Shown piece by piece: positions 9,095-16,789 of a DNA stretch of 64,000 nt. This stretch comes from Deltaproteobacteria bacterium (GTDB lineage Bacteria; Myxococcota_A; Polyangia; Nannocystales; Nannocystaceae): the NCBI GenBank assembly GCA_016709225.1, contig JADJEE010000012.1, positions 3,019,501 to 3,083,500 on the forward strand, given 5' to 3'. The number at the start of each line of letters is the position of its first letter. Positions within the stretch are counted from its first letter, which is position 1. The position numbers were made by a program, and so were the translations under genes. The notes under the pieces were generated by a model. The model made no database searches. It saw only the letters and a program-made list of their open reading frames with translations, and had not been told where the DNA came from.

Positions 9095-10237
9095 ATGACA
9101 GGGCACAGGACGAGGTATGGGCTGGCGCTCGCGCTGACGACCGCGTGTGCGACCGACGACGGAGCCGCCGCAGCAACCACGGATCCGGCCACGGATACGG
9201 CCACGGATACGGCCACGAACACCACGTCCGTCACGCAGGGATCGACCGGTGCGGTGATGACTGGCGGCAGCGAGACGAGCGCGACCGCATCCACCTCATC
9301 CGCGGATTCCACCGGCGACGCCAACCCGTGCAACGACTCGCCGGAGGCGCTCGCCGGCTGTGTCGACGCCGACGCCTGGGCCGACGACCTCGCGTTCGTG
9401 GCGGCGCCGCGCGTGCCCGGTGCTCCGCACTGGCAGGAGGTCCAGGACCTGTGCGCCGATCGCCTGACCGCGCTCGGCTACGAGACCGTGCGCTACGACT
9501 ACGGCAGCGGCGTCGACGTGATTGGGCGACGCGTGGGTGCCACGGCGCCGAACGAGGTGGTGTTGATCGGCGCCCACTACGATCACATCGCCGATTGCGA
9601 CGGCGCCGACGACAACGCCAGTGGCGTGGCCGCGGCCCTCGAGATCGCGCGGATCCTCGCGATGGGCCAGTTCGATCGCACGACGATGATCGCCTGCTGG
9701 GACGAAGAGGAAACCGGCCTCGATGGTTCGGTCGCGTTCGTCGACGCCGCGGCCGGGGGCAGCGACGAGTTCGTCATGTACTTCAACTTCGACGGCATCG
9801 GCTATCGCTCCACCGCAGAGAACTCGCAGACGGTACCGACCGGCTTCGACCTCGTGTTCGCCGAGCAGTACGCGAACCTGATGACCAACGGCTTCAAGGG
9901 CGACTTCATCGCGCTCATCGCCAACTCGACCGCCCACGACGCCGCGCAGGCGCTGTACGAGCAGGCGACGGGGCTCGGCGTCACCGCGGTGGTCCTCGAG
10001 ATCCCGGCGGGCGCCGAGACCAGCGACCTCTTTGCGGATCTTCGGCGATCCGATCACGCGGCGTTCTGGGATGGCGGACTCCCTGCGGTGTTTGCCACCG
10101 ACACCGCCAACTTCCGCAACCCGCACTACCACTGCATGGGCGGCCCCGACGACGTCGTCGACATCGACCAAGCGTTCGCCGTCGGGGTCACCGCGGCCAC
10201 CGCGGCGGCCGCGGCGATCAGCCTCGGCCTGCACTGA
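9095..10237 (+). CDS. M28-family zinc metallopeptidase lipoprotein
   Basis: The 380-residue precursor has a short signal peptide ending in LTTAC (lipobox Cys at residue 18), a Thr/Ala/Asp-rich spacer that includes a 12-base direct repeat (TDTA units, about 9180-9225), and a catalytic domain. Metal ligands of the M28 aminopeptidase family are visible in order: H161 in GAHYDH, D172 in GADDNASG, E204-E206 in WDEEETG, Asp in NFDGIG, and His in NPHYHCMG. It should be a periplasmic or outer-membrane-anchored aminopeptidase or carboxypeptidase. The start ATG lies just 126 bases from the divergent concanavalin-like gene, so the two share a promoter region. Confidence 0.92.
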   Translation: MTGHRTRYGLALALTTACATDDGAAAATTDPATDTATDTATNTTSVTQGSTGAVMTGGSETSATASTSSADSTGDANPCNDSPEALAGCVDADAWADDLAFVAAPRVPGAPHWQEVQDLCADRLTALGYETVRYDYGSGVDVIGRRVGATAPNEVVLIGAHYDHIADCDGADDNASGVAAALEIARILAMGQFDRTTMIACWDEEETGLDGSVAFVDAAAGGSDEFVMYFNFDGIGYRSTAENSQTVPTGFDLVFAEQYANLMTNGFKGDFIALIANSTAHDAAQALYEQATGLGVTAVVLEIPAGAETSDLFADLRRSDHAAFWDGGLPAVFATDTANFRNPHYHCMGGPDDVVDIDQAFAVGVTAATAAAAAISLGLH

Positions 10238-10356
10238 TCGCGGCTGCCGGACGCGCGCGGGCCCTGCCGTCGGGCTCGTGACGCATCTGGTCGTGAAGCT
10301 GCGACGGTGGACCGCCTCCGCGCGTCGCGGCGCTGTCCGCTGAAGCGGCGTCGCGG

Positions 10357-11265
10357 CTACTCGTCGGCGAAGACGTCGTCGATCGTCGACGCCGTGACCG
10401 CCCGGCGAATCCACGACTCGATGCGCGCCGCGTCGCGCTCGTGCTCGATGCGACTCGCCGCAGGCCCCGACACATCGATCCCGCGGGCTCGCAACACCAG
10501 CAGCAGCGCACTCACCTCGCCCACCGCGCGACCCTCTTCGCGACCTTCTTCGCGACCCTCTTCGCGACCCTCTTCGCGACCCTCTTCGCGACCGAGCGCG
10601 AAGTACTTCTTCGCGAAATCGCTCTGGTACTCGTACTTTCCGGTTCGCATCAGTTCCTCCATGCGCGCACGCACAGCGGCGGGTAGGGCCGCCTGCAGTA
10701 TATCAGCCAGACGGCCGTCGGCATCTTCGTCCCACGTCGCGAGCGCCTCGAGGGTGGCCAGCGCGTGCTCGGGGCACGCCGGATCGTCGAGATGCGAGAG
10801 CGTCCACAGCATGCCCGTGACCGGCGTGCGACGCAGGTCGGGGCCATCGACCCACGGAATGACGCTCGGACCGAGCACCTCGGGCGACATCGTGTGCCGC
10901 GGACCGATGACGATGGGCTCGCTCGCCCAGGCAGCAACCCTGGGTGACGGCGTGACCACCACGACCACTGCCTCACAACCGAAGCGGCCAAGCGCTGCGG
11001 CCGCGTATTGGGGCCAGACGCGGCGCTTGGCCTCGGCGACGTGCAGGTGCACCTCGACGATGACGATCAACGTCGGCGCGTCGGCGTTGGGACTTGCGAG
11101 CACTGCATCCGGCAACAGTTGCTTGAGCCGCGCATCGGTCAGCTCACTGTCCAAGGCGACGAGCGCCGTGGCGGGCAGGGACAAGCGCTCCGCGAGAAGC
11201 CCGGAGAGTAGGTCGGGGCGCTTCGCGAAGAGCTCGCGCAGCACTTCGTGCAGGACGCTCGGCAT
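10357..11265 (-). CDS. Rpn-like PD-(D/E)XK nuclease-family protein
   Basis: The protein of about 302 residues begins with MPSVLHEVLRELF, typical of the Rpn/transposase-like PD-(D/E)XK family. The central VIVEVHLHVAEAKRR supplies the expected acidic and Lys residues of the nuclease core. The late EYQSDFAKKYFALGREEGR leads to a run of GREE repeats and a C-terminal helix. Rpn proteins promote recA-independent recombination and act as DNA endonucleases, and many are linked to phage defence; for this copy the role is inference. The ATG at 11265 was chosen by homology of the family's usual N-terminus; an upstream GTG/ATG at 11310 would add 15 basic residues. Confidence 0.8.
   Translation of the reverse strand: MPSVLHEVLRELFAKRPDLLSGLLAERLSLPATALVALDSELTDARLKQLLPDAVLASPNADAPTLIVIVEVHLHVAEAKRRVWPQYAAAALGRFGCEAVVVVVTPSPRVAAWASEPIVIGPRHTMSPEVLGPSVIPWVDGPDLRRTPVTGMLWTLSHLDDPACPEHALATLEALATWDEDADGRLADILQAALPAAVRARMEELMRTGKYEYQSDFAKKYFALGREEGREEGREEGREEGREEGRAVGEVSALLLVLRARGIDVSGPAASRIEHERDAARIESWIRRAVTASTIDDVFADE
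10527..10592. repeat. Tandem 12-base repeat inside the Rpn-like gene
   Basis: About five and a half copies of a 12-base unit (CGCGACCCTCTT, one copy with a C-to-T change) encode the REEG/GREE run of the protein. The unit keeps the reading frame whatever the copy number, so slippage would change the length of the charged helix without breaking the gene. Similar REEGREEG tracts are common in this protein family. Confidence 0.9.
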
Positions 11266-11412
11266 GGGCAGCCGGTTGGGCGACGCGGCCAGGTGCGCGC
11301 GGCGTGCCACCGGCCTTCACATCGATCTCGAAGGAGTCGAGCGGCTGACCTGGCGGAGCGCGCGGCCGAGTTGGCCCGTGCCGGCCCGAGTTGGCCCGAG
11401 TTGGCCGCTCCG

Positions 11413-11910
11413 TCACGGCCAGCAGGTCAGCCAGATCCGCAGTCGTTCGTCGTCGTCCGGCGTGACGCCGCCGTTGGGCGGCATCGGCATCACGCCCTCG
11501 GGCGGCGTGCGACGGGCGAGGATCTGCGAGGTCCACTGCAGCACCTGCTCGTGGGTGTCGAAGACTGCGGACGCCGGAGCGTCCTGACGATCCACGACGT
11601 GACCGCCGTGGCAGCCGTTGCAGTAGCTGGCGAGGAAGCCCTTGCCGAAGGTGTCGTAGGTGATGACGGGTACCGCGTCGCAGTCGATCGCTTCGGTGCC
11701 GGTGTCGGTGCCGCCGTCGCTGTCGGTGCCGCTGTCCGAGCTGTCGTCGAGCGGGGCGGTGCTGCTGCTGCTGCTGTCCTCGCCGCCACCGCTGCTGGGA
11801 TCGGCGGCGGTCGTGCCGGTGTCCGCACCGTCGTCGTCGCTCGCGTCGGGCTTGCACGCGGCGAGCACGGACAGCGCGACGAGCAGCCGCTGCGCGCGTC
11901 GCTGCATCAT
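11413..11910 (-). CDS. Monohaem c-type lipoprotein
   Basis: The 165-residue precursor has a signal peptide with lipobox LAAC (Cys at 19), a Ser/Asp/Thr-rich spacer of about 55 residues, and one haem c site CNGCH near residue 97 in SYCNGCHGG. The downstream MPMPPNGGVTPDDDERLRIWL supplies the Met that is usually the distal ligand, as in planctomycete/myxobacterial cytochrome-c-like domains. It is the last gene of a four-gene operon; its ATG overlaps the stop of the DUF1501 gene by 4 bases, which argues for co-translation. It probably accepts electrons in a periplasmic oxidation carried out by the operon's other members. Confidence 0.88.
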   Translation of the reverse strand: MMQRRAQRLLVALSVLAACKPDASDDDGADTGTTAADPSSGGGEDSSSSSTAPLDDSSDSGTDSDGGTDTGTEAIDCDAVPVITYDTFGKGFLASYCNGCHGGHVVDRQDAPASAVFDTHEQVLQWTSQILARRTPPEGVMPMPPNGGVTPDDDERLRIWLTCWP

Positions 11911-13136
11911 GCGAGCACTCCGGGGACCGGCTCGGTGGTGTGCAGGTAGTCGCCGGGGTCGACGCCGCCGAGCATCAGCAAGGTGGCACCGATCGACTCG
12001 GCGGCGATGCCAGCCTGCGCCGGGTCGAGCCCGCCGTCACTGCCGACACCGACGCCGGCGTACAGCTCGGAGAAGCCGCCGAAGCTGCGATCGCCCTGGA
12101 TGCCAGGGCCCATCAGCATCATCGAGGTGTAGGGCCAGTGGTCGCGCCCACCGGTGGCGTTGAGCGCTGGCGTGCGCGCCATCTCCGAGCTGACCACGAC
12201 GACGGTCGTCTCGCGCAGCGGCTTGCCGTCGGGCCCCATGGTCTGGTCGAGCAGCTCGATCACATCCATGAGATCGATGAAGAGGTTCTCGAACAAGCCG
12301 CTCTGCAGGCTGTTGTCGTTGTGGGTGTCCCAGTTGAAGTCGGTGCCCACGCTGGCGCAGCGACACAGGCCCGACGACAGCGCTGCGATCGCGGTCTTGC
12401 TGCGACCGATGAAGCTGTTGCTGCTCTGCAGGTGCAGCTCGAAGCGGCTGTCGACCAGCAGCTTGGCGCGCTGCAGCGCCTCGGCGTAGTCGGCGGTGTG
12501 GCCGATCGAGGGATGGGCCAGCCGTATCGCCTCCGATCGATCGCGCAGGAATCGATCGACCACGCGGCCGGGGATCGCGCTCGGCGCGACGATCGGTGAG
12601 TCGGCGTTGCCGAGCAGTGAGCCGTCGATGGTCTCCTGCAGCTGCCCGCGGGCGTTGCTGACGAACACCGAGTAGGGCCCGGGGAACGCGGGCCCGCTCA
12701 TCACCAGGTGCGGCAGCGAGGTGACGTCGCGGCGCTCGTAGGCGAGGATGGTGCCGAAGTCGGGACGGTCCTCCGAGGTCGCACCGGTCAGCGCCACGAT
12801 CGCGCAGGTCTCGTGGTTCACGCTCCGCACCGACACACCATTGAGCAGTGCAATCGAGCCGTGGTGCGCCTCGAAGAACGCGCGGGTCTGTGGCCGCGCG
12901 GGATGGTCGACCAGCGACAGCCCGCCGATCGTCCACGGTTCGGCCGCCGCCTCCATGTCGATGTTGGGCGCGTCGAACATCGGTGCGAACACCGTGAGTG
13001 GGTCCCAGCCGCCCTCGACGTGCAGGAACAGGAACCGCAGGTCTTCGCCGCCGGCGTGGGCGCGGCCGAGCTGTGCGCCGCCGAACAACGCAGCGGCCGC
13101 AGCCGCCGAACCGAGGAATGTACGTCGCGTGATCAT
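11907..13136 (-). CDS. Tat-exported DUF1501 protein
   Basis: The 409-residue protein opens with ITRRTFLGSAAAAAALFGG, a twin-arginine signal. The mature part is typical of DUF1501 (sulfatase/alkaline-phosphatase-like fold): an early VEGGWDPLTVFAP segment, FNWDTHNDN, VVVVSSEMARTP and GRDHWPY. Proteins of this family occur beside DUF1549/1588/1800 haem proteins in planctomycetes and myxobacteria, and are thought to act on sulfated or other polymers, though no activity has been settled. The start overlaps nothing upstream (16-base gap to the DUF1549-like gene) and its end overlaps the cytochrome gene by 4 bases. Confidence 0.9.
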   Translation of the reverse strand: MITRRTFLGSAAAAAALFGGAQLGRAHAGGEDLRFLFLHVEGGWDPLTVFAPMFDAPNIDMEAAAEPWTIGGLSLVDHPARPQTRAFFEAHHGSIALLNGVSVRSVNHETCAIVALTGATSEDRPDFGTILAYERRDVTSLPHLVMSGPAFPGPYSVFVSNARGQLQETIDGSLLGNADSPIVAPSAIPGRVVDRFLRDRSEAIRLAHPSIGHTADYAEALQRAKLLVDSRFELHLQSSNSFIGRSKTAIAALSSGLCRCASVGTDFNWDTHNDNSLQSGLFENLFIDLMDVIELLDQTMGPDGKPLRETTVVVVSSEMARTPALNATGGRDHWPYTSMMLMGPGIQGDRSFGGFSELYAGVGVGSDGGLDPAQAGIAAESIGATLLMLGGVDPGDYLHTTEPVPGVLA

Positions 13137-13152
13137 GGCGGGTTTGCGTCCG

Positions 13153-14859
13153 TCAGTAGAGGAGGTGATCGGGATCGGCGAGGACCGCCGTCAGCAGGGC
13201 GATCCACGCGCCACGGGTGTCGTCGATCGCGGCGGCGTCGGTCCACAGCTGGGCCAGTGCGACCAGCTCGGGATCGTCGGTGTCGAGGGTCTTCGCGCGA
13301 GCGGTCTGCACCAACGCCACCAGTGTCGCGTCGCTGGGCGCGGCCTCGAGGTCGACACCGGCGAGCACCTCGTCGAGGCGGCCGCCGCTGCTGCCTTGGT
13401 TGTCGACGAGCCACGTCGCGCCGGCCTCGGCGAGGCGACGCTGCACCAGCACCGCGCCGGTCGAGACGTCGGTCGCGTCACCGCGATCGGAGCCGCCCGC
13501 CAACGTGCGCACTGCGGCGTCGAGGCGGGTGCCGTCGCGGCCACCGAACTCGAGCGCATAGCCCGACAGCTCGGTCAGCGATCGCGACCACACCTCGACC
13601 GGCGCGACCTTGAGCGGCACCGGCGCGGGCGTGCCACCGAATCGCGGCTCCCAGTGCACCCCGCGGTAGCTCGGATCGTGGAGGATCGAGCGCACCAACG
13701 CCTTGAGCGACAGCGACGAGGCGAGGAACGCCTCGCGGTGCTCGGCGAGCGCACCCTCGTCCTGCAGCACTGCGTCACGTCCGAGCATGCCCTCGTACAC
13801 GCGCCGCACGGTGCACGAGACGAAGCGCTCGTCGTCCGCGATCTGCTGGCCGAGATCGACCAGCCGCTCGCCGGGCACGCCGAAGAAGCCCGGCGGGGTA
13901 TCGGTGTAGATCTGCCAGTCACGCTCGGCCGCCACCGAATACGTCGTGCTGGGCTCGTTGGGATACATGAAGCCCCACAGGTAGCTCGCGAACGGGTCGA
14001 GCGTCGCGTGGCAGGCCTGACACGCACCGACCTCGCGGATCGCCTGGCGGATCGACTCGGAGTCGGTGAGGTCGAGGTCGGTGGGGAAGTCGATCGGGCG
14101 ATCGAGGTACGACTGGCACAGCAGCGCCTGGGATAGCGCGTTGGTGCGTCCGCGGTTGGCGTTCTCGACCGTCGATGGATGCCGCCAGTAGACCGCGTTG
14201 AGCGAGAGCACGCCGGCCTGCGGGCGACCGTCGGTGTAGCGCGCGCGGACGGTGCCCGGCGGCAGCCACTCGTTGCCCGCAGCTTGCTGCTCGAGCGGCC
14301 ACAGCGACAGCAACAGCGGGTCGACGAAGGTGTCGGGGCTCAGCAGGATCTCGCGGAACGGCAGGTCGTTCATCGCGACGTACGCGATGAGATCGAGCAC
14401 TTCTTCGCCGACGGCGGTGTGGTACGCGGGCGGTTGCTCCCCGCCGTAGACACCGTCGGGTGCGTCGTACACGTCGATGCGCGTGCGCCAGGCGCCCGCG
14501 AAGATGTCCTTCACGCGGCCCGCCCATGCGGGGTCGTCGACGAAGCCCTCGATGATCCCATCGACGGCGGCGGGATCGCCCTCGACCTGCGCGAGCTCGT
14601 CGGCGGAGGGGCGCACGCCCCGGAGGTCGAGGCTCGCGCGGTTGAGCAGCGCGACGGCATCGAGGGGGTCGTCCACCGGCGGTGTCGCCTCGCCGGTGCT
14701 GCCATCATCGCCGGCGGATGTGTCGCCACCGTCGCTGCCGGCCGATGCGGATGCCGATGCCGATGCCGACGCCGAGCCCGGCCCGCCGTCGTCGTGGCTC
14801 GCCGCGTCGTCCTTGCAGGCCGCCAGGCCCAACGCGGTCGCCAGTGCAATGTGCTTCAC
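13153..14859 (-). CDS. DUF1549/DUF1588-like haem lipoprotein
   Basis: The 568-residue product begins at a GTG that overlaps the upstream stop (GTGA). The signal peptide has the lipobox LAAC, followed by an Ala/Ser run coded by a short 6-base repeat. LNRASLDLRGVRPSADEL is the N-terminal signature of DUF1549-type proteins, and CQACHATLDPFASYLWGF is a haem c site in the DUF1588-like context. RRVYEGMLGR and SYRGVHWEPRFG lie further on. Such proteins are paired with DUF1501 proteins, exactly as here, in a presumed periplasmic oxidative system. A GTG one codon upstream (14862) is an alternative start. Confidence 0.85.
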   Translation of the reverse strand: MKHIALATALGLAACKDDAASHDDGGPGSASASASASASAGSDGGDTSAGDDGSTGEATPPVDDPLDAVALLNRASLDLRGVRPSADELAQVEGDPAAVDGIIEGFVDDPAWAGRVKDIFAGAWRTRIDVYDAPDGVYGGEQPPAYHTAVGEEVLDLIAYVAMNDLPFREILLSPDTFVDPLLLSLWPLEQQAAGNEWLPPGTVRARYTDGRPQAGVLSLNAVYWRHPSTVENANRGRTNALSQALLCQSYLDRPIDFPTDLDLTDSESIRQAIREVGACQACHATLDPFASYLWGFMYPNEPSTTYSVAAERDWQIYTDTPPGFFGVPGERLVDLGQQIADDERFVSCTVRRVYEGMLGRDAVLQDEGALAEHREAFLASSLSLKALVRSILHDPSYRGVHWEPRFGGTPAPVPLKVAPVEVWSRSLTELSGYALEFGGRDGTRLDAAVRTLAGGSDRGDATDVSTGAVLVQRRLAEAGATWLVDNQGSSGGRLDEVLAGVDLEAAPSDATLVALVQTARAKTLDTDDPELVALAQLWTDAAAIDDTRGAWIALLTAVLADPDHLLY

Positions 14860-15932
14860 CACGGCATGCCCTCCCACGCGATGAGCTGCGCGAGCGCAGC
14901 CGAGTCCACACACGCGTCGCCCGTGGACACGCCGCCCGCGAGGTACGCACCGCAACCGTCGCAGGCGCCCTCGTTCCAAGCCACGCCGCCTTGGTCGTCG
15001 TAGGTGCCGGCGTCGAACACGACGTCGTGCCAGAAGCCGACGTCGTCGCGCACGCCGAAGGTCCCGAGCGGCTCGGCCGCGCACGGCAGGTCGACGACGA
15101 GCGCCTGATCGAACGACAGCGCCAACGCATTGCCGAGCACGTCGCCGGTCACGGATCCGCTGCCGCCCAGCCCACGGTAGCCGGTGCCCATGTACGCGTA
15201 GAGGTAGCCCTGCAGCCGCACGGCGCCCGAGAGAATGGGCGAGCCCGCGGCGGTCACGGGATCGGCCGAGACATCGCCGGTCACCGCGAGCGCCCCGTCG
15301 CTGCCGTCGGGGTTGGTCGCGCGCGTGAAGTCGATGTAGCCGGACAGCTCGAAGTAGCGGCCGTCGTCGGTCTCGAGCCTGAAGGTACCGCCCTGCGACG
15401 AGAGCTGCGCGCCGTCGACGACGCGATCGCCATCGACGTAGCCGAGCCGTCGCTCGATGCGACCGCTGCCGCGCACGGTCAGGCCCGCGCTGGTGGTGCA
15501 GCCCTCGGTCTGCCACACCAAGACGTTCAGCGTGCCCATGTCGGCCTCCTGTGCGAACTCGGGGCAGCCGGGCTCGAACACCGCGAGATCGTCGTAGGCG
15601 TCGAGGACCCCCTGCGGATCGGCGGTCACGAATGCGTCGAGGCCGGCGACGATGGCCGCGGCCACATCGTCGGCGCCGATGCTCGGCATGTCGGAGCTAC
15701 CGGTGGTGCCATCCGAATACGGCGAGGGCAGCTCGGTGTCGGCCGTGCTCGCGCCGCTGCTGCCGTCGCCGCCGCCGGTGCTCCCACTGTCGCCCTGGCT
15801 CGTGCCCTGCGTCGACGCGCCGGCACTCGAGCTCGGCGACGACTCGCCGTCGTCCGTGGCGTCCGCGGGCTCGTGACATCCCGCGACCGCGACCAACCAC
15901 CACGCCATCGAACCGAGGCGCCTGCGTTCCAT
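14856..15932 (-). CDS. Exported lipoprotein, first gene of the DUF1501 operon
   Basis: The 358-residue protein has an RRR n-region, a hydrophobic core and the lipobox VAGC (Cys at 19), then a spacer of about 55 residues rich in Ser, Gly and Thr. The remaining part is largely beta-strand in composition (GSGRIERRLGYVDGDRVVDG, RYFELSGYIDFTRA), with a late cluster of four cysteines around NEGACDGCGAYLAGG. I do not recognise the fold. It heads the operon, and its stop overlaps the next start by 4 bases, so it probably works with the DUF1549/DUF1501 pair. Confidence 0.75.
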   Translation of the reverse strand: MERRRLGSMAWWLVAVAGCHEPADATDDGESSPSSSAGASTQGTSQGDSGSTGGGDGSSGASTADTELPSPYSDGTTGSSDMPSIGADDVAAAIVAGLDAFVTADPQGVLDAYDDLAVFEPGCPEFAQEADMGTLNVLVWQTEGCTTSAGLTVRGSGRIERRLGYVDGDRVVDGAQLSSQGGTFRLETDDGRYFELSGYIDFTRATNPDGSDGALAVTGDVSADPVTAAGSPILSGAVRLQGYLYAYMGTGYRGLGGSGSVTGDVLGNALALSFDQALVVDLPCAAEPLGTFGVRDDVGFWHDVVFDAGTYDDQGGVAWNEGACDGCGAYLAGGVSTGDACVDSAALAQLIAWEGMPW

Positions 15933-16035
15933 GTCACCATGGTAGGCGGCCGACTTGGCCGGAGACAACGGGACCCGTGCGGTGGTTTGCAACATCCCCG
16001 CAGTCCGTGTGACGCACGCCACGGCCGGCATGTGA

Positions 16036-16713
16036 GCCAGGTGGTCGCCTCCGCGCGGCGACGACGGGCGCCACGTGTTCGTGCACGTGCTCGGCGGCAT
16101 GCCGTCCTACGGCAGTTACGGGGGCGCACCGTTGTTCGGCGAGGCGCTCGACGAGATCGAGCGCATCGCCTTCGGCATCGGCCCGGCGTGCGTTCGCTCC
16201 TCGGACGCGGCGGGGGGTATCGATCTCGTCGCTCACCCACCAGGTCGGCTGCGCGAGCTCGCCGAGCAGTTCCAGCGCTACGACAATCCGCTCTTCTCGT
16301 TGTGCGACGACGACTACGCGCGGGCACTCGCGTGCTTGCCAGGACAGTCGCGCATCGCGCCCCGGTGTGTCGATGGCTGCGTCGCCGATCTCGATGGTGA
16401 GACCGCAGCGCTCGAGCACGACTGTGTGCTCACCGAGACCCTCACCACCCGCGACGACCAGCACGTGCTGCCGGCGTGCGAGCGCGACGACGTCGCCGCG
16501 CTCGAGGATCCGACCGGGACGTGGCGCATCCCCGACGATGCCGTGGCGTGCGTGCGGTGGCGGGACGGGGATGCGTTGGACCCGGATTGCCTCGACCGCG
16601 GTGGGAACCTCGGCTTCGAGGTGCTGCGCAGGGTGCCGCTGGAGGAGCCGGTGTGCCTGCGCGCGGTGTGCTCGGCCTCGCAGCTGCCGAGCTTCGACTG
16701 CCCAGGGGTTTGA
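16036..16713 (+). pseudogene. Truncated exported-protein gene (C-terminal half only)
   Basis: The frame is open from just after a stop at 16033-16035, and the first usable start is GTG 16075 (212 residues). The product resembles the C-terminal half of a recurrent myxobacterial exported protein: FGIGPACV, a GRLRELAEQF helix, SLCDDDYARAL, CVDGCVADLD and a closing SFDCPGV. The N-terminal half, with a signal peptide and the rest of the domain, is missing, and no remnant is seen in the 100 bases upstream. The cytoplasm would not suit the many cysteines. It is therefore probably a 5'-deleted gene, though a short expressed protein cannot be excluded. Confidence 0.55.
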
Positions 16714-16789
16714 GACGACCAGCGCGTCGCCGCCGCGCGTTCACTTTCACGTTGTGCCCGGCCCGCGCGCGCGCGAGAAGTCGAGGGGC

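Noticed and set aside
14735..14775. Six-base repeats as a regulatory element in the DUF1549 gene
   Set aside because: They encode a Ser-Ala run in the lipoprotein spacer, which is explained by the coding sequence.
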